From positions 1-8,856 of the forward strand of contig JAIHTM010000097.1 of assembly GCA_022713905.1 (NCBI GenBank): 8,856 nucleotides of DNA. Direction: 5' to 3'. Position 1 is the first letter of the stretch. Each line of letters starts with the position of its first letter. This document shows positions 1 to 7,126 of this stretch, in pieces. The stretch comes from Collinsella sp. Its GTDB lineage: Bacteria; Actinomycetota; Coriobacteriia; Coriobacteriales; Coriobacteriaceae. Position numbers and translations under genes: made by a program. The notes under the pieces are model-generated. The model had not been told where the DNA came from. It saw only the letters and a list, made by a program, of their open reading frames with translations, and did not search any database.

Positions 1-1
1 C

Positions 2-622
2 TTGCATCCTGAGATCGTTAAGACCCTGGGCGCCCTGCGTTACCGCACCTCGTTTGGCCAGAACGTGCTGCAACACTCCCTCGAGGTCTCCGACCTTTGC
101 GGCGTTATGGCATCCGAGCTTGGCCTGGACGTTGTGACCGCCAAGCGCGCTGGCCTGCTGCACGATCTGGGTAAGGCCATCGACCATGACGTCGAGGGCC
201 CGCATGCCGTCATCGGCGCCGAGCTTGCCCGCCGTTATGGCGAGAAGCCCGTTATCGTCCACGCTATCGAGGCTCACCATGCCGATGTCGACCCCAACAC
301 GGTGCTCGATGTCCTGGTACAGGCCGCCGATGCTGTCTCTGCCTCTCGCCCCGGTGCCCGTCGCGAGTCTGCCGAGAACTACATCAAGCGTCTTGAGAAG
401 CTCGAGGAGATCGCCAACTCCCATGACGGCGTCGAGCGCACCTATGCCATGCAGGCCGGTCGCGAGGTCCACGTCATGGTTCAGCCGGACAAGATCTCCG
501 ATGCCCAGTCCACGGTCCTGGCTCACGATATCGCCCATCAGATCGAGGAAGAGATGGAGTATCCCGGTCAGGTGCGCGTCGTCGTGATTCGCGAGAGCCG
601 CGCTGTCGATATCGCTAAATAA
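2..622 (+). CDS. rny: Ribonuclease Y, C-terminal part (5'-truncated by window edge)
   Basis: RNase Y is the membrane-anchored endoribonuclease that starts mRNA decay in many Gram-positive bacteria. Only the C-terminal 206 residues are here: the N-terminal membrane helix, coiled coil and KH domain lie before the window, and base 1 is the last base of a preceding codon. The visible part is the HD metal-dependent phosphohydrolase domain and the family's C-terminal domain. Numbered from the first full codon, the metal ligands are H25 (QHSLEV) and the H54-D55 pair in LLHDLGKA. Family blocks such as LRYRTSFGQN, AHHADVDP, RPGARRES, YIKRLEKLEEIA, QAGREVHV and EYPGQVRV are all present. The protein ends in the usual RAVDIAK. 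The next gene begins one base after its stop, which suggests one transcript. No frameshift or missing catalytic residue is visible. Confidence 0.95.
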   Translation: MHPEIVKTLGALRYRTSFGQNVLQHSLEVSDLCGVMASELGLDVVTAKRAGLLHDLGKAIDHDVEGPHAVIGAELARRYGEKPVIVHAIEAHHADVDPNTVLDVLVQAADAVSASRPGARRESAENYIKRLEKLEEIANSHDGVERTYAMQAGREVHVMVQPDKISDAQSTVLAHDIAHQIEEEMEYPGQVRVVVIRESRAVDIAK

Positions 623-623
623 C

Positions 624-1709
624 ATGAGCGACGCGAACGAGCTCATCTCATTTATCGCGTCGATGTCGGGGGAGGGCAACCTTCGCGTCGAGGAGAACCT
701 TGGCGAGGGGTATGTCCGCCTCCGCGTTTCGGAGGCCGAGCGGCGCCAGGCAAAGCACGACATTCAGCATGTCGAGGATATCGTCATCGAAATGCTCCGA
801 AATGCTCGCGATGCCGGCGCCGACAAGGTCTATCTCGCCACGACCAAGGAAGACGGCGTCCGCACCCTTGTCTTTCTGGATAACGGTTCGGGCGTTCCGC
901 AGGATATGCAAGAGCGAATCTTTGATGCCCGCGTAACCTCCAAGCTCGAGAGCATGAAGATGGACCGTTGGGGCGTTCACGGTCGTGGCATGGCATTGTT
1001 TTCGATCAAGCAGAACACCGATGAGGCCCGTGTGGTCACGTCCGGCGTCGATCTTGGTTCAGCCTTTAAGGTGAGCGTCGCGGCCGACCGCCTCAGTGAG
1101 CGTGCCGATCAGTCCAGCTGGCCCCAGGCCGTCAAGGATGAGGGCGGACGTTATGTCTGTGCTCGCGGTCCGCATAATATTATTCGCGCTGCTTGTGAGT
1201 TTGCGCTCGAGGAGTTGCGTGGTTGCGATGTCTATCTTGGTTCTCCGTCTGAGATTGCCGCTACCCTCTACGCTCAGGCATCTACCCGGCTCGATACGTC
1301 GCGTCTTCTGTTCATCGATGATGAATGCGAGCTTCCGGTTGTCGATCGTTTAGGCCTTGCCTCCGATGCCGAGGACTTTATCCGTATCTGCTCGGGTTTG
1401 GGTCTTGAGATGTCCGAGCGCACGGCCCATCGCATTTTGGCAGGACAGATTAAGCCCGTTCGCGGTGTGGCCGCGCGTCTGCTGCGCGAGCGTGATTCGT
1501 CCTCGCATGCGCCGGCTCCTGTCGATCTCGCGAAGGATCGTCGCGGGCTACGTATTGCCAAGGATGACATGGCACAGTTTTCGCGCGCTGTGGAACGCGA
1601 CTTTAATGACCTTGCCGCCCGGTACTATCTCAACCTTTGCGGCGACCCAAAGATCCGTGTTTCGCGTGATCGAATCACCGTGACCTTTGATCTTGCCAAA
1701 GAGGAATAG
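624..1709 (+). CDS. GHKL-superfamily ATPase of unknown function, MutL-like ATP-binding motifs
   Basis: I recognise the fold but not a named gene. The N-terminal ~150 residues have the three GHKL (gyrase/Hsp90/histidine kinase/MutL) ATP-binding motifs: an N-box with E56 and N60 in EMLRNARDAGA, a D86-N-G-S-G90 box, and a glycine-rich lid at 119-128 (HGRGMALFSI). The lid is preceded by TSK at 105-107. The TSK plus G-x-G-x-A-L-x-S-I pattern resembles MutL motif III more than histidine-kinase G2 boxes. No histidine phosphorylation domain, transmembrane helix or MutL metal-binding endonuclease motif is seen. Residues 180-361 match nothing I know; 250-285 (around MSERTAHRILAG) might be a small helix-turn-helix, a weak guess. 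The start ATG lies one base after the rny stop, so it is likely translated from the same mRNA. It occupies the rny-spoVS slot that ymdB fills in Bacillus. ATP binding is well supported; the biological role is unknown. Confidence 0.85.
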   Translation: MSDANELISFIASMSGEGNLRVEENLGEGYVRLRVSEAERRQAKHDIQHVEDIVIEMLRNARDAGADKVYLATTKEDGVRTLVFLDNGSGVPQDMQERIFDARVTSKLESMKMDRWGVHGRGMALFSIKQNTDEARVVTSGVDLGSAFKVSVAADRLSERADQSSWPQAVKDEGGRYVCARGPHNIIRAACEFALEELRGCDVYLGSPSEIAATLYAQASTRLDTSRLLFIDDECELPVVDRLGLASDAEDFIRICSGLGLEMSERTAHRILAGQIKPVRGVAARLLRERDSSSHAPAPVDLAKDRRGLRIAKDDMAQFSRAVERDFNDLAARYYLNLCGDPKIRVSRDRITVTFDLAKEE

Positions 1710-1715
1710 TGCCTT

Positions 1716-1733
1716 TACCGAGTCCACTCGGTA
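1716..1733. promoter_or_regulatory. Palindrome upstream of spoVS
   Basis: TACCGAGT-CC-ACTCGGTA is a perfect inverted repeat with 8-base arms and a 2-base centre, starting seven bases after the stop of the GHKL ATPase gene. As RNA it could form a 7-bp stem with a UCCA loop. No run of T follows, so it is not a typical intrinsic terminator. An operator or an RNA processing/stability hairpin between the two genes is possible. The structure is seen directly; its function is inferred. Confidence 0.45.
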
Positions 1734-1750
1734 CGATACAGTTATTGCAG

Positions 1751-1767
1751 TTAAAACGTACTTTTAA
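1751..1767. repeat. Short AT-rich inverted repeat before spoVS
   Basis: TTAAAA-CGTAC-TTTTAA has 6-base arms around a 5-base centre and lies just before the spoVS Shine-Dalgarno sequence. The 74-base gap is visibly more AT-rich than the genes on both sides. I could not find a convincing -35/-10 pair with normal spacing here (TTGCAG at 1745-1750 has no well-placed -10). The repeat might mark a promoter or operator, or be chance in AT-rich DNA. Confidence 0.3.
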
Positions 1768-1783
1768 ATGCAGGAGTTTCTTC

Positions 1784-2101
1784 ATGGATTGCCTGAAGGT
1801 ATCAAGCAAATCATCGCCCGCGTCCGTTGCCGGCGCCATTGCCGGCATGGTCAAGGATGGTGTACCCGTCAACATCCAGTGTGTCGGCGCCGGTGCCGTC
1901 AACCAGGCCATTAAGGCCGTTGCTATCGCGCGCGGTTTTTTGATTCCAACCGGTTTTGATATTTCCTGCGCGCCCGTGTTCTCCGACATCCTCATTAACG
2001 GGGAGTCGCGCACGGCCATCCGCCTTTCTATCTACGTTCACCAGATCAATCGAGCTGCTATGGATAACGTCGTCATGGATGATGTTAAGCCTGTGGCATA
2101 G
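1784..2101 (+). CDS. spoVS: Stage V sporulation protein S (SpoVS), Alba-like fold
   Basis: SpoVS is a small protein with an Alba-type fold, thought to bind nucleic acid. In Bacillus it affects sporulation, but homologues are common in bacteria that do not sporulate. Here the core runs from residue 4 (LKVSSKSSPASVAGAIAG) through GAGAVNQAIKAVAIARGF to INGESRTAIRLSIYVHQI, matching the family almost end to end. The frame is open from a GTG at 1709, but ATG 1784 is the start: AGGAG at 1772-1776 lies seven bases upstream and homology begins there. At 105 residues it is longer than the usual ~86; the extra ~20 are a tail ending MDNVVMDDVKPVA. It lies between the GHKL ATPase and miaB in the same direction, with a 74-base gap before it and a 49-base gap after it. 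Confidence 0.93.
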   Translation: MDCLKVSSKSSPASVAGAIAGMVKDGVPVNIQCVGAGAVNQAIKAVAIARGFLIPTGFDISCAPVFSDILINGESRTAIRLSIYVHQINRAAMDNVVMDDVKPVA

Positions 2102-2150
2102 CTTATGCTTGCCTCGATTTGCCTCCCTTCCATCGTTAGGACTTATGCAC

Positions 2151-3521
2151 ATGGACCAGCGTTCCGTACGCGATATTCTTGCCGGTAAAACCTACTTTAT
2201 CCGCACCTTTGGCTGCCAGATGAATCAGCACGACTCTGAGCGCGTGAGCGGTCTGCTCGATTCGTATGGTTGCCTCATGGCGCTCGATCCCGAGCATGCC
2301 GATATTGTTGTCTTCATGACATGCTGCGTGCGCGAGGCCGCCGATACTCGCCTGTACGGTCAGTGCAATTCCTGCAAAAGCCTGCCGCCTTCGCCTTCGG
2401 GCAAGCGCGTGGTTGCCGTGGGTGGCTGTATCGCGCAGCGTGATGGTGAGGGCCTGCTCACCAACGTCGATAACGTCAATGTTATCTTTGGCACGCATTC
2501 CATCGCACATGTGGCCGAGCTCATTGCCGAGGCGTTCCTTGATGGTAAGCGTCATATCCGCACCAACGAGCATGAGGATACGGATGCCATGAGCATGCCG
2601 TGGCATCGCGAGACCCAGTATCACGCCTGGGTGCCCATCATGACAGGCTGCAATAATTTCTGCACCTATTGCATCGTGCCGTATGTGCGCGGTCGCGAAA
2701 AGAGCCGCCCTTTCGAGGAGATTGTCGACGAGGTCACCGGTCTAGTGCGCCAGGGCGTGCGTGAGGTCACGCTTCTGGGTCAAAACGTCAACTCCTATGG
2801 TCGCGATCTGTTTGGCAAGCCGCGCTTTGCCGACCTTTTGCGTGCCGTGGGCGATACGGGTGTAGAGCGTATTTTCTTTACTTCCTCGCACCCCAAAGAC
2901 CTGTTGCCCGAGACTATCGACGCTATGGCAGAGACGCCTGCCGTTATGCCGCAGCTGCACCTGGCAGTTCAGTCGGGCTCGACACGGATCCTCAAAGAGA
3001 TGAATCGCCGTTATACACGCGAGGACTATCTTGGCCTTGTCGATCGCATTCGCAACCGCATGCCCGACATCGCGCTCTCGACCGACATTATCGTTGGCTT
3101 CCCGGGCGAGACTGAAGAAGACTTTGAGCAGACGCTCTCACTTGCTGAGACGGTCCGCTATGCTCAGGCCTATACCTTCATCTATTCCAAGCGCGCCGGT
3201 ACCCCGGCCGCCGAGATTGACGATCCTACGCCGCATGAGGTTATTCTCGAGCGTTTCAACCGCCTGGTTAAGGTTATCGAGACCACGGCACACGAGTATA
3301 ACCAGGGCGAGCTTCATACTGTGGTGCCGGCGCTCATTGAGGGAACGAGTAAAAAGAACGACGCGGTCCTGCTGGGCAAGAGTCCCAAGAATCAGACCGT
3401 GCATGCGCCTATTCCCGAGGGTTACAGCATCGATCAGCTTGTTGGCAAGATCGTTGATGTTGACGTTGACGTTGCCAAGACCTGGTATTTGTCCGGCTCC
3501 GTTGTGGGCGAGCCGCGCTAA
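2151..3521 (+). CDS. miaB: tRNA-2-methylthio-N6-dimethylallyladenosine synthase MiaB
   Basis: MiaB is a radical-SAM methylthiotransferase that converts i6A37 to ms2i6A37 in tRNAs reading UNN codons. In the order of the protein: an N-terminal methylthiotransferase domain with auxiliary cluster cysteines C22 (TFGCQMNQHDSE), C58 (MTCCVREAAD) and C93 (GGCIAQ); the radical-SAM CxxxCxxC at C167, C171, C174 (GCNNFCTYC), followed by VPYVRGREKSR; then FTSSHPKDL, LAVQSGS, MNRRYTRE and IVGFPGET; and a C-terminal TRAM domain from about 390. It is 456 residues, a normal length. The frame is open from 1956, but that stretch overlaps spoVS. Candidate ATGs are 2145 and 2151; I chose 2151 because TTAGGA (2136-2141) is nine bases upstream, against three for 2145. 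Oddities are MTC where NTC is common and an extra CNSC at 72-75. The stop overlaps the miaA start (TAATG). Confidence 0.96.
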   Translation: MDQRSVRDILAGKTYFIRTFGCQMNQHDSERVSGLLDSYGCLMALDPEHADIVVFMTCCVREAADTRLYGQCNSCKSLPPSPSGKRVVAVGGCIAQRDGEGLLTNVDNVNVIFGTHSIAHVAELIAEAFLDGKRHIRTNEHEDTDAMSMPWHRETQYHAWVPIMTGCNNFCTYCIVPYVRGREKSRPFEEIVDEVTGLVRQGVREVTLLGQNVNSYGRDLFGKPRFADLLRAVGDTGVERIFFTSSHPKDLLPETIDAMAETPAVMPQLHLAVQSGSTRILKEMNRRYTREDYLGLVDRIRNRMPDIALSTDIIVGFPGETEEDFEQTLSLAETVRYAQAYTFIYSKRAGTPAAEIDDPTPHEVILERFNRLVKVIETTAHEYNQGELHTVVPALIEGTSKKNDAVLLGKSPKNQTVHAPIPEGYSIDQLVGKIVDVDVDVAKTWYLSGSVVGEPR

Positions 3522-4459
3522 TGGTTTCTCCCGGGGCAGGTCTTTCCGCCGTTGCGATCGTCGGTCCGACGGCGGTTGGTAAGAGTGATGTTGCCGACCG
3601 TTTGGCCGCTCGTCTTTCGTCCGAAGTGCTGTCGTGCGATGCGATGCAAATCTATCGCGGCATGGACATCGGCACCGCAAAGATGGCGCCCAATGAGTGT
3701 ACGGCGCCGCTGCGTCTCGTCGACATTGTAGAGCCGGGTGTGGCATATTCTGCTGCGCTTTATCAGGCTGACGCTCGCGCGCATGTTGAACGTCTCCTTG
3801 GTTCGGGTTGCCTGCCGGTTTTTTGCGGAGGTACGGGGCTGTATCTTAAGGCTGCCCTTGATGAGATGGATTTTCCCTCGGGCGAGCTTGAGGACGATCG
3901 TCGCGCGGGGTATCAGGAACTTGCCGAGCGCATAGGCGAGGAAGCGCTGCACGCGCTGCTTGCCGAGCGTGACCCCGAGTCCGCTGCGGTCATCCACCCC
4001 CATAATGTTCGTCGCGTGATTCGCGCGCTCGAAATGCACGATGATGGAGTGTCCTACGCGCAGCAAAAGTCTCAGTTTAGTGTTTCGCGCGAGCATTATC
4101 ATGCTCTGTGGTTTGGTCTGACGCGCAATCGCGAGGTGCTCTACGAGCGCATTAACCTGCGCGTCGATATGATGTTTGAGCAGGGCCTTGTCGATGAGGT
4201 CCGCGGTCTTATGGACCAGGGACTGGGAGATGCCCTGACGTCGATGCAGGCAATTGGCTATAAAGAGATCATTGATGCTTTCAATGGCGTGATTTCTATG
4301 GATGAGGCTCGCGAACTCATCAAGATGCGTTCGCGTCGCTATGCCAAACGTCAGTTTTCGTGGTTTAAACGCGATGACCGCATCGTGTGGTTCGATATGG
4401 ATGAATGTACGATCGATGAGGTCGTTGAGGAAATCCTGCATCGTATTGAGGCTGCCTAA
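3521..4459 (+). CDS. miaA: tRNA dimethylallyltransferase MiaA
   Basis: MiaA transfers a dimethylallyl group from DMAPP to N6 of A37 in tRNA, making the i6A37 that MiaB then methylthiolates. The P-loop GPTAVGKS lies at residues 15-22, the DAMQIYRGMDIGTAK block at 40-54 (most relatives have DS where this has DA; D40 is the expected catalytic Asp), GGTGLYLKA near 100, VIRALE near 165 and QAIGYKEI near 240. The C-terminal RSRRYAKRQFSWFKRD matches the tRNA-binding end of the family. At 312 residues it is full length. Start and stop both use the TAATG overlap, with miaB upstream and hflX downstream, which suggests translational coupling and one mRNA. No separate promoter or Shine-Dalgarno sequence is evident. 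Confidence 0.97.
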   Translation: MVSPGAGLSAVAIVGPTAVGKSDVADRLAARLSSEVLSCDAMQIYRGMDIGTAKMAPNECTAPLRLVDIVEPGVAYSAALYQADARAHVERLLGSGCLPVFCGGTGLYLKAALDEMDFPSGELEDDRRAGYQELAERIGEEALHALLAERDPESAAVIHPHNVRRVIRALEMHDDGVSYAQQKSQFSVSREHYHALWFGLTRNREVLYERINLRVDMMFEQGLVDEVRGLMDQGLGDALTSMQAIGYKEIIDAFNGVISMDEARELIKMRSRRYAKRQFSWFKRDDRIVWFDMDECTIDEVVEEILHRIEAA

Positions 4460-5748
4460 TGGCCCGTTTCCCCCTTGTTCCCACGGCACCCGAGCCCGAG
4501 CGTGCCATATTAGTTGGTGTTGAGTGGCGCGACAATGCGTGGCCGCTCGATCGTTCGCTTGACGAGCTTGAGCGCCTAGCCCATACGGCTGGCGCCCAGT
4601 GTGTGGCGCGTTTGTCACAGCGTTTGGTAAAGCCGTATCCTAAATCGTTTATCGGTTCCGGTAAGGTTGAAGAGCTGTGCGGCCTGGTGCATCGTATGGA
4701 TGCCGATGTCGTTATTTTTGACGACGACCTGACGCCCTCGCAGCAATCCTATTTGGAGAAAGCCGTGGGCGAGCCGGTAAAGATTATCGATCGTACGGCA
4801 CTGATCTTGGATATCTTTGGCCTTCATGCTCAGACGCGTGAGGGACGCCTACAGGTACAGCTGGCACAGCTTCAATATCTGTTGCCTCGTCTGCGTGGCA
4901 TGTGGAGCCACCTCGCCAAGGAACAGACGCGCGGCGGCATCGGCTCACGCTTTGGTCAGGGCGAAAGTCAGCTCGAGGTCGACCGTCGCCTCATTCGTAA
5001 TAAGATCGCTGCGCTTCGTCGTGAGCTCAAGCAGGTTGAACAGCGTCGCGATGTTCAATCCAAGAGCCGCATTGAGTCACCGGCGTTTCGCGTCGCGTTA
5101 GCCGGTTATACCAATGCCGGTAAATCGACGTTGCTCAATCGTCTGACCGGCTCTACGGTACTTTCGCAGGACAAGCTGTTTGCTACGCTCGACCCGACGA
5201 CGCGTTCGTATCGCCTGCCCGGCGGTCGTGGCATGACGATTACCGATACCGTTGGCTTTATTCAAAAGCTACCGCATGGTCTCGTTGATGCCTTTAAGTC
5301 CACGCTGTCTGAGGTTCTTGGTGCCGATCTGATCCTTAAAGTTGTGGATGCCTCTGACGAGGACTACGAGCGCCAGCTCGAGGCAGTCGATCGCGTGCTT
5401 GATGAGATCGGCGCTGGAGAGCGTTTAACTCTGACCGTATTCAATAAAATCGATCTTCTCGATAGCGTTGATCTACTGAGCTTCCGTCGTCGCTATCCCG
5501 AGGCCGTGCTGTTCTCGGCCCAGACGGGCGAGGGACTCGACGATCTCGTCGACCGTATTGCTCGTGAGGCGGCTGCTACCGATGTGTTGCTCTCTGCTGA
5601 TATCCCGTATCGCGAGGGCGCCCTCATCACGCTGGTGCATGAGCAGGGGACCCTTTTGCACGAGGAATATCTTGAGGACGGCGTTCGTATTGTGGCGAAG
5701 CTGCCGGCCCGTATCGCGCCGCGGCTCGAGCGTTATCGCACCGAGTAG
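4459..5748 (+). CDS. hflX: GTPase HflX, ribosome-splitting factor
   Basis: HflX is a ribosome-associated GTPase of the Obg-HflX group that binds the 50S subunit and splits stalled or stress-inactivated ribosomes. The N-terminal domain carries the family signature PKSFIGSGKVEEL and DLTPSQQSYLEKA, followed by LDIFGLHAQTREGRLQVQLA, which leads into a long charged helix (about 150-205). The GTPase domain shows G1 GYTNAGKS at 216-223, the ATLDPTTR switch region, G3 DTVGF at 263-267 and G4 NKID at 329-332. The protein is 429 residues, a normal length. The ATG shares its A with the miaA stop codon (TAATG). The miaA-hflX pairing is also found in Proteobacteria and many Firmicutes. Its last 16 bases overlap the end of the convergent membrane-protein gene, and no terminator hairpin with a T-run was found. 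Confidence 0.97.
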   Translation: MARFPLVPTAPEPERAILVGVEWRDNAWPLDRSLDELERLAHTAGAQCVARLSQRLVKPYPKSFIGSGKVEELCGLVHRMDADVVIFDDDLTPSQQSYLEKAVGEPVKIIDRTALILDIFGLHAQTREGRLQVQLAQLQYLLPRLRGMWSHLAKEQTRGGIGSRFGQGESQLEVDRRLIRNKIAALRRELKQVEQRRDVQSKSRIESPAFRVALAGYTNAGKSTLLNRLTGSTVLSQDKLFATLDPTTRSYRLPGGRGMTITDTVGFIQKLPHGLVDAFKSTLSEVLGADLILKVVDASDEDYERQLEAVDRVLDEIGAGERLTLTVFNKIDLLDSVDLLSFRRRYPEAVLFSAQTGEGLDDLVDRIAREAAATDVLLSADIPYREGALITLVHEQGTLLHEEYLEDGVRIVAKLPARIAPRLERYRTE

Positions 5749-6437
5749 GCGAGCTCCAAAATGCCCAGAATGATGGGCTGATGCAGCAGATAAAAGGGGA
5801 GTGCATGACGTCCAAGGCTGGCGAGCGCCGGCAGGGGGTTGGCGTAGGCCCATCTTGGGGCGTTCTTACCGATTCCCTGCGCTATGTGTGCGGCGAAGTA
5901 TCCTGCAAGATACATAAAGATAAACGGGATGATGGGGTAGTAATCACCTGAGACAAACCCAGGGCTCGGAAATCCCAGCCACGCCAGGTAGGGGACAGGG
6001 TAGGTCGTTTTGGGGATGCTCCAGGTGAGGGCGAACAACACAAGGCATAGGGACATGCCCCATCTCGCCGAAATCTTCTTAAGGACGGGATCGGTCAACG
6101 CTACGATGCCGGTACATGCGGCCATGCAGTAGATGATGCCAAAATTAACCGAATCGTCGACTGAGACAAGTGTTGTTGCCAGCCAGACGACGAGTGCTGC
6201 TAAGGCGTATTTGGCGGCACGTTTGATATTGTTGCGCGAAAGGGTGCACATCCAACCCGCGATAAATAAGAATACCCAGCTGATGCTGGCGCGCCAGATG
6301 TCTTGAAAGACGGTCTGGGTAAACCAGGGCATATCCCAACCGTACAGGTAGGCGAGATCGTAGCAAGCGTGAAAACCTGCCATTGAAATCATCGTAAGCC
6401 CGCGGACGGTATCAAAGATGGTGATGCGTTTTTGCAT
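5733..6437 (-). CDS. HGSNAT-like / DUF1624 integral membrane protein (putative acyltransferase)
   Basis: This 234-residue protein has about seven hydrophobic segments: roughly 12-33, 50-67, 74-91, 98-118, 126-142, 167-186 and 205-231. It begins with the family pattern D9-x-x-R12-G13 then H23-x-x-x-D27 (RGLTMISMAGFHACYDLAYL), typical of the DUF1624 / heparan-alpha-glucosaminide N-acetyltransferase catalytic domain. Near the end it has GRHALPFYLLHQPI, a motif shared by related membrane acyltransferases. The likely role is moving an acyl group across or at the cytoplasmic membrane onto a cell-envelope glycan, but the substrate is unknown. Its ATG overlaps the lexA stop (TAATG), so it is probably co-translated with lexA and could be damage-inducible. 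Family assignment is fairly sure; enzymatic activity is not shown. Confidence 0.85.
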   Translation of the reverse strand: MQKRITIFDTVRGLTMISMAGFHACYDLAYLYGWDMPWFTQTVFQDIWRASISWVFLFIAGWMCTLSRNNIKRAAKYALAALVVWLATTLVSVDDSVNFGIIYCMAACTGIVALTDPVLKKISARWGMSLCLVLFALTWSIPKTTYPVPYLAWLGFPSPGFVSGDYYPIIPFIFMYLAGYFAAHIAQGIGKNAPRWAYANPLPALASLGRHALPFYLLHQPIILGILELAYSVR

Positions 6438-7081
6438 TACGAGAACCGGCGCATCAAGCCGACGACTTTGCCCAAGATAACGGGATTCGTTGCATAGATA
6501 GGCTCCATGGTGTCATTCTCGGGCTGCAGGCGTACGCGTCCCTGCTCCTTGTAGAACGTCTTGACGGTCGCTGAACCATCAATCATGGCCACGACAATTT
6601 CGCCGTTCATGGCACTCTTTTGTTCACGGACGATGATGTAATCGCCATTGAAGATACCGACATTGATCATTGAGCTCCCATGCACCTCAAGGATAAAGGA
6701 ACCCTGATCGGTGGCGATTTCGGTCGGGATAGTAAATGTGTCTTCGATATTCTGCTCGGCCAGAATGGGAATCCCAGCCGCGACGCGACCAACGAGCGGT
6801 AGTGAGACCGTTCCGCGAGGTGCGGTGGGCTCGTCAGATTTAGAAATTGAGACAGAGGAACCGTCCTCGTTAAAGAGTTCCAGGGCGCGCGGTTTGGTGG
6901 CATCGCGCTTGAGTAGCCCGCGCGCCTCCAGGGCAGATAGATGGGCGTGCACGGTGCTGGGGGAGGAAAGGCCCACGGCAGAAGCCATCTCGCGCACGCT
7001 GGGCGGATAACCTTTCTCCTGCTGATATTCCTTGATGAAGTCGTAAATTTGCTGCTGACGCTTGGTAATTTTGCGAGCCAT
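6437..7081 (-). CDS. lexA: SOS repressor LexA
   Basis: LexA represses the DNA-damage (SOS) regulon and cleaves itself when stimulated by RecA filaments. The N-terminal winged helix-turn-helix spans about 5-65 (recognition part around SVREMASAVGLSSPSTVHAHL). The cleavage pair A102-G103 sits in GRVAAGIP, the catalytic serine is S137 (HGSSM; many relatives have GDSM) and the lysine is K174 (ATVKTF). The frame opens further upstream at 7186, but I chose ATG 7081: the protein then starts MARKITKRQQQIYDFI at the usual place, has a normal length of 214, and GAGAGGA lies eight to nine bases upstream. The longer start would run through two of the three operator boxes. The gene is probably autoregulated through those boxes and shares an mRNA with the downstream membrane protein. 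Confidence 0.97.
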   Translation of the reverse strand: MARKITKRQQQIYDFIKEYQQEKGYPPSVREMASAVGLSSPSTVHAHLSALEARGLLKRDATKPRALELFNEDGSSVSISKSDEPTAPRGTVSLPLVGRVAAGIPILAEQNIEDTFTIPTEIATDQGSFILEVHGSSMINVGIFNGDYIIVREQKSAMNGEIVVAMIDGSATVKTFYKEQGRVRLQPENDTMEPIYATNPVILGKVVGLMRRFS

Positions 7082-7104
7082 CAGGGCATCCTCTCTACCC
7101 ATGT

Positions 7105-7118
7105 CAAACAAATGTTCG
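7105..7118. promoter_or_regulatory. LexA (SOS) box 1, next to lexA
   Basis: CAAACAAATGTTCG matches the Gram-positive SOS box CGAACRNRYGTTYG with one mismatch, at position 2. It lies 23 bases upstream of the lexA start codon, where a bound repressor would block lexA transcription. Confidence 0.75.
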
Positions 7119-7126
7119 AATTTTGC

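Noticed and set aside
1709..1783. GTG-initiated 25-residue extension of SpoVS
   Set aside because: It crosses the intergenic inverted repeats and lacks homology; AGGAG and ATG 1784 fit better.
1956..2150. N-terminal extension of MiaB reaching back into spoVS
   Set aside because: It overlaps spoVS out of frame and has no homology; the MiaB domain begins just after 2151.
3453..3476. Short GTTGAY tandem repeat at the end of miaB
   Set aside because: It encodes a Val-Asp run in the TRAM domain and is too short and imperfect to treat as a separate repeat element.
3138..3746. A 202-codon - strand open frame over the end of miaB and start of miaA
   Set aside because: Antisense shadow of two well-supported genes; low-complexity, Arg-rich translation and no ribosome-binding site evident.
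3518..4618. A 366-codon open frame on the - strand covering miaA
   Set aside because: It lies wholly antisense to miaA and the junction with hflX, has no recognisable motif, and is explained by the codon bias of the sense genes.
5763..5778. GCCCA/TGGGC hairpin near the hflX end as a terminator
   Set aside because: Only a 5-bp stem inside the membrane-protein coding region, with at most four T after it on the - strand; codon constraint explains it.
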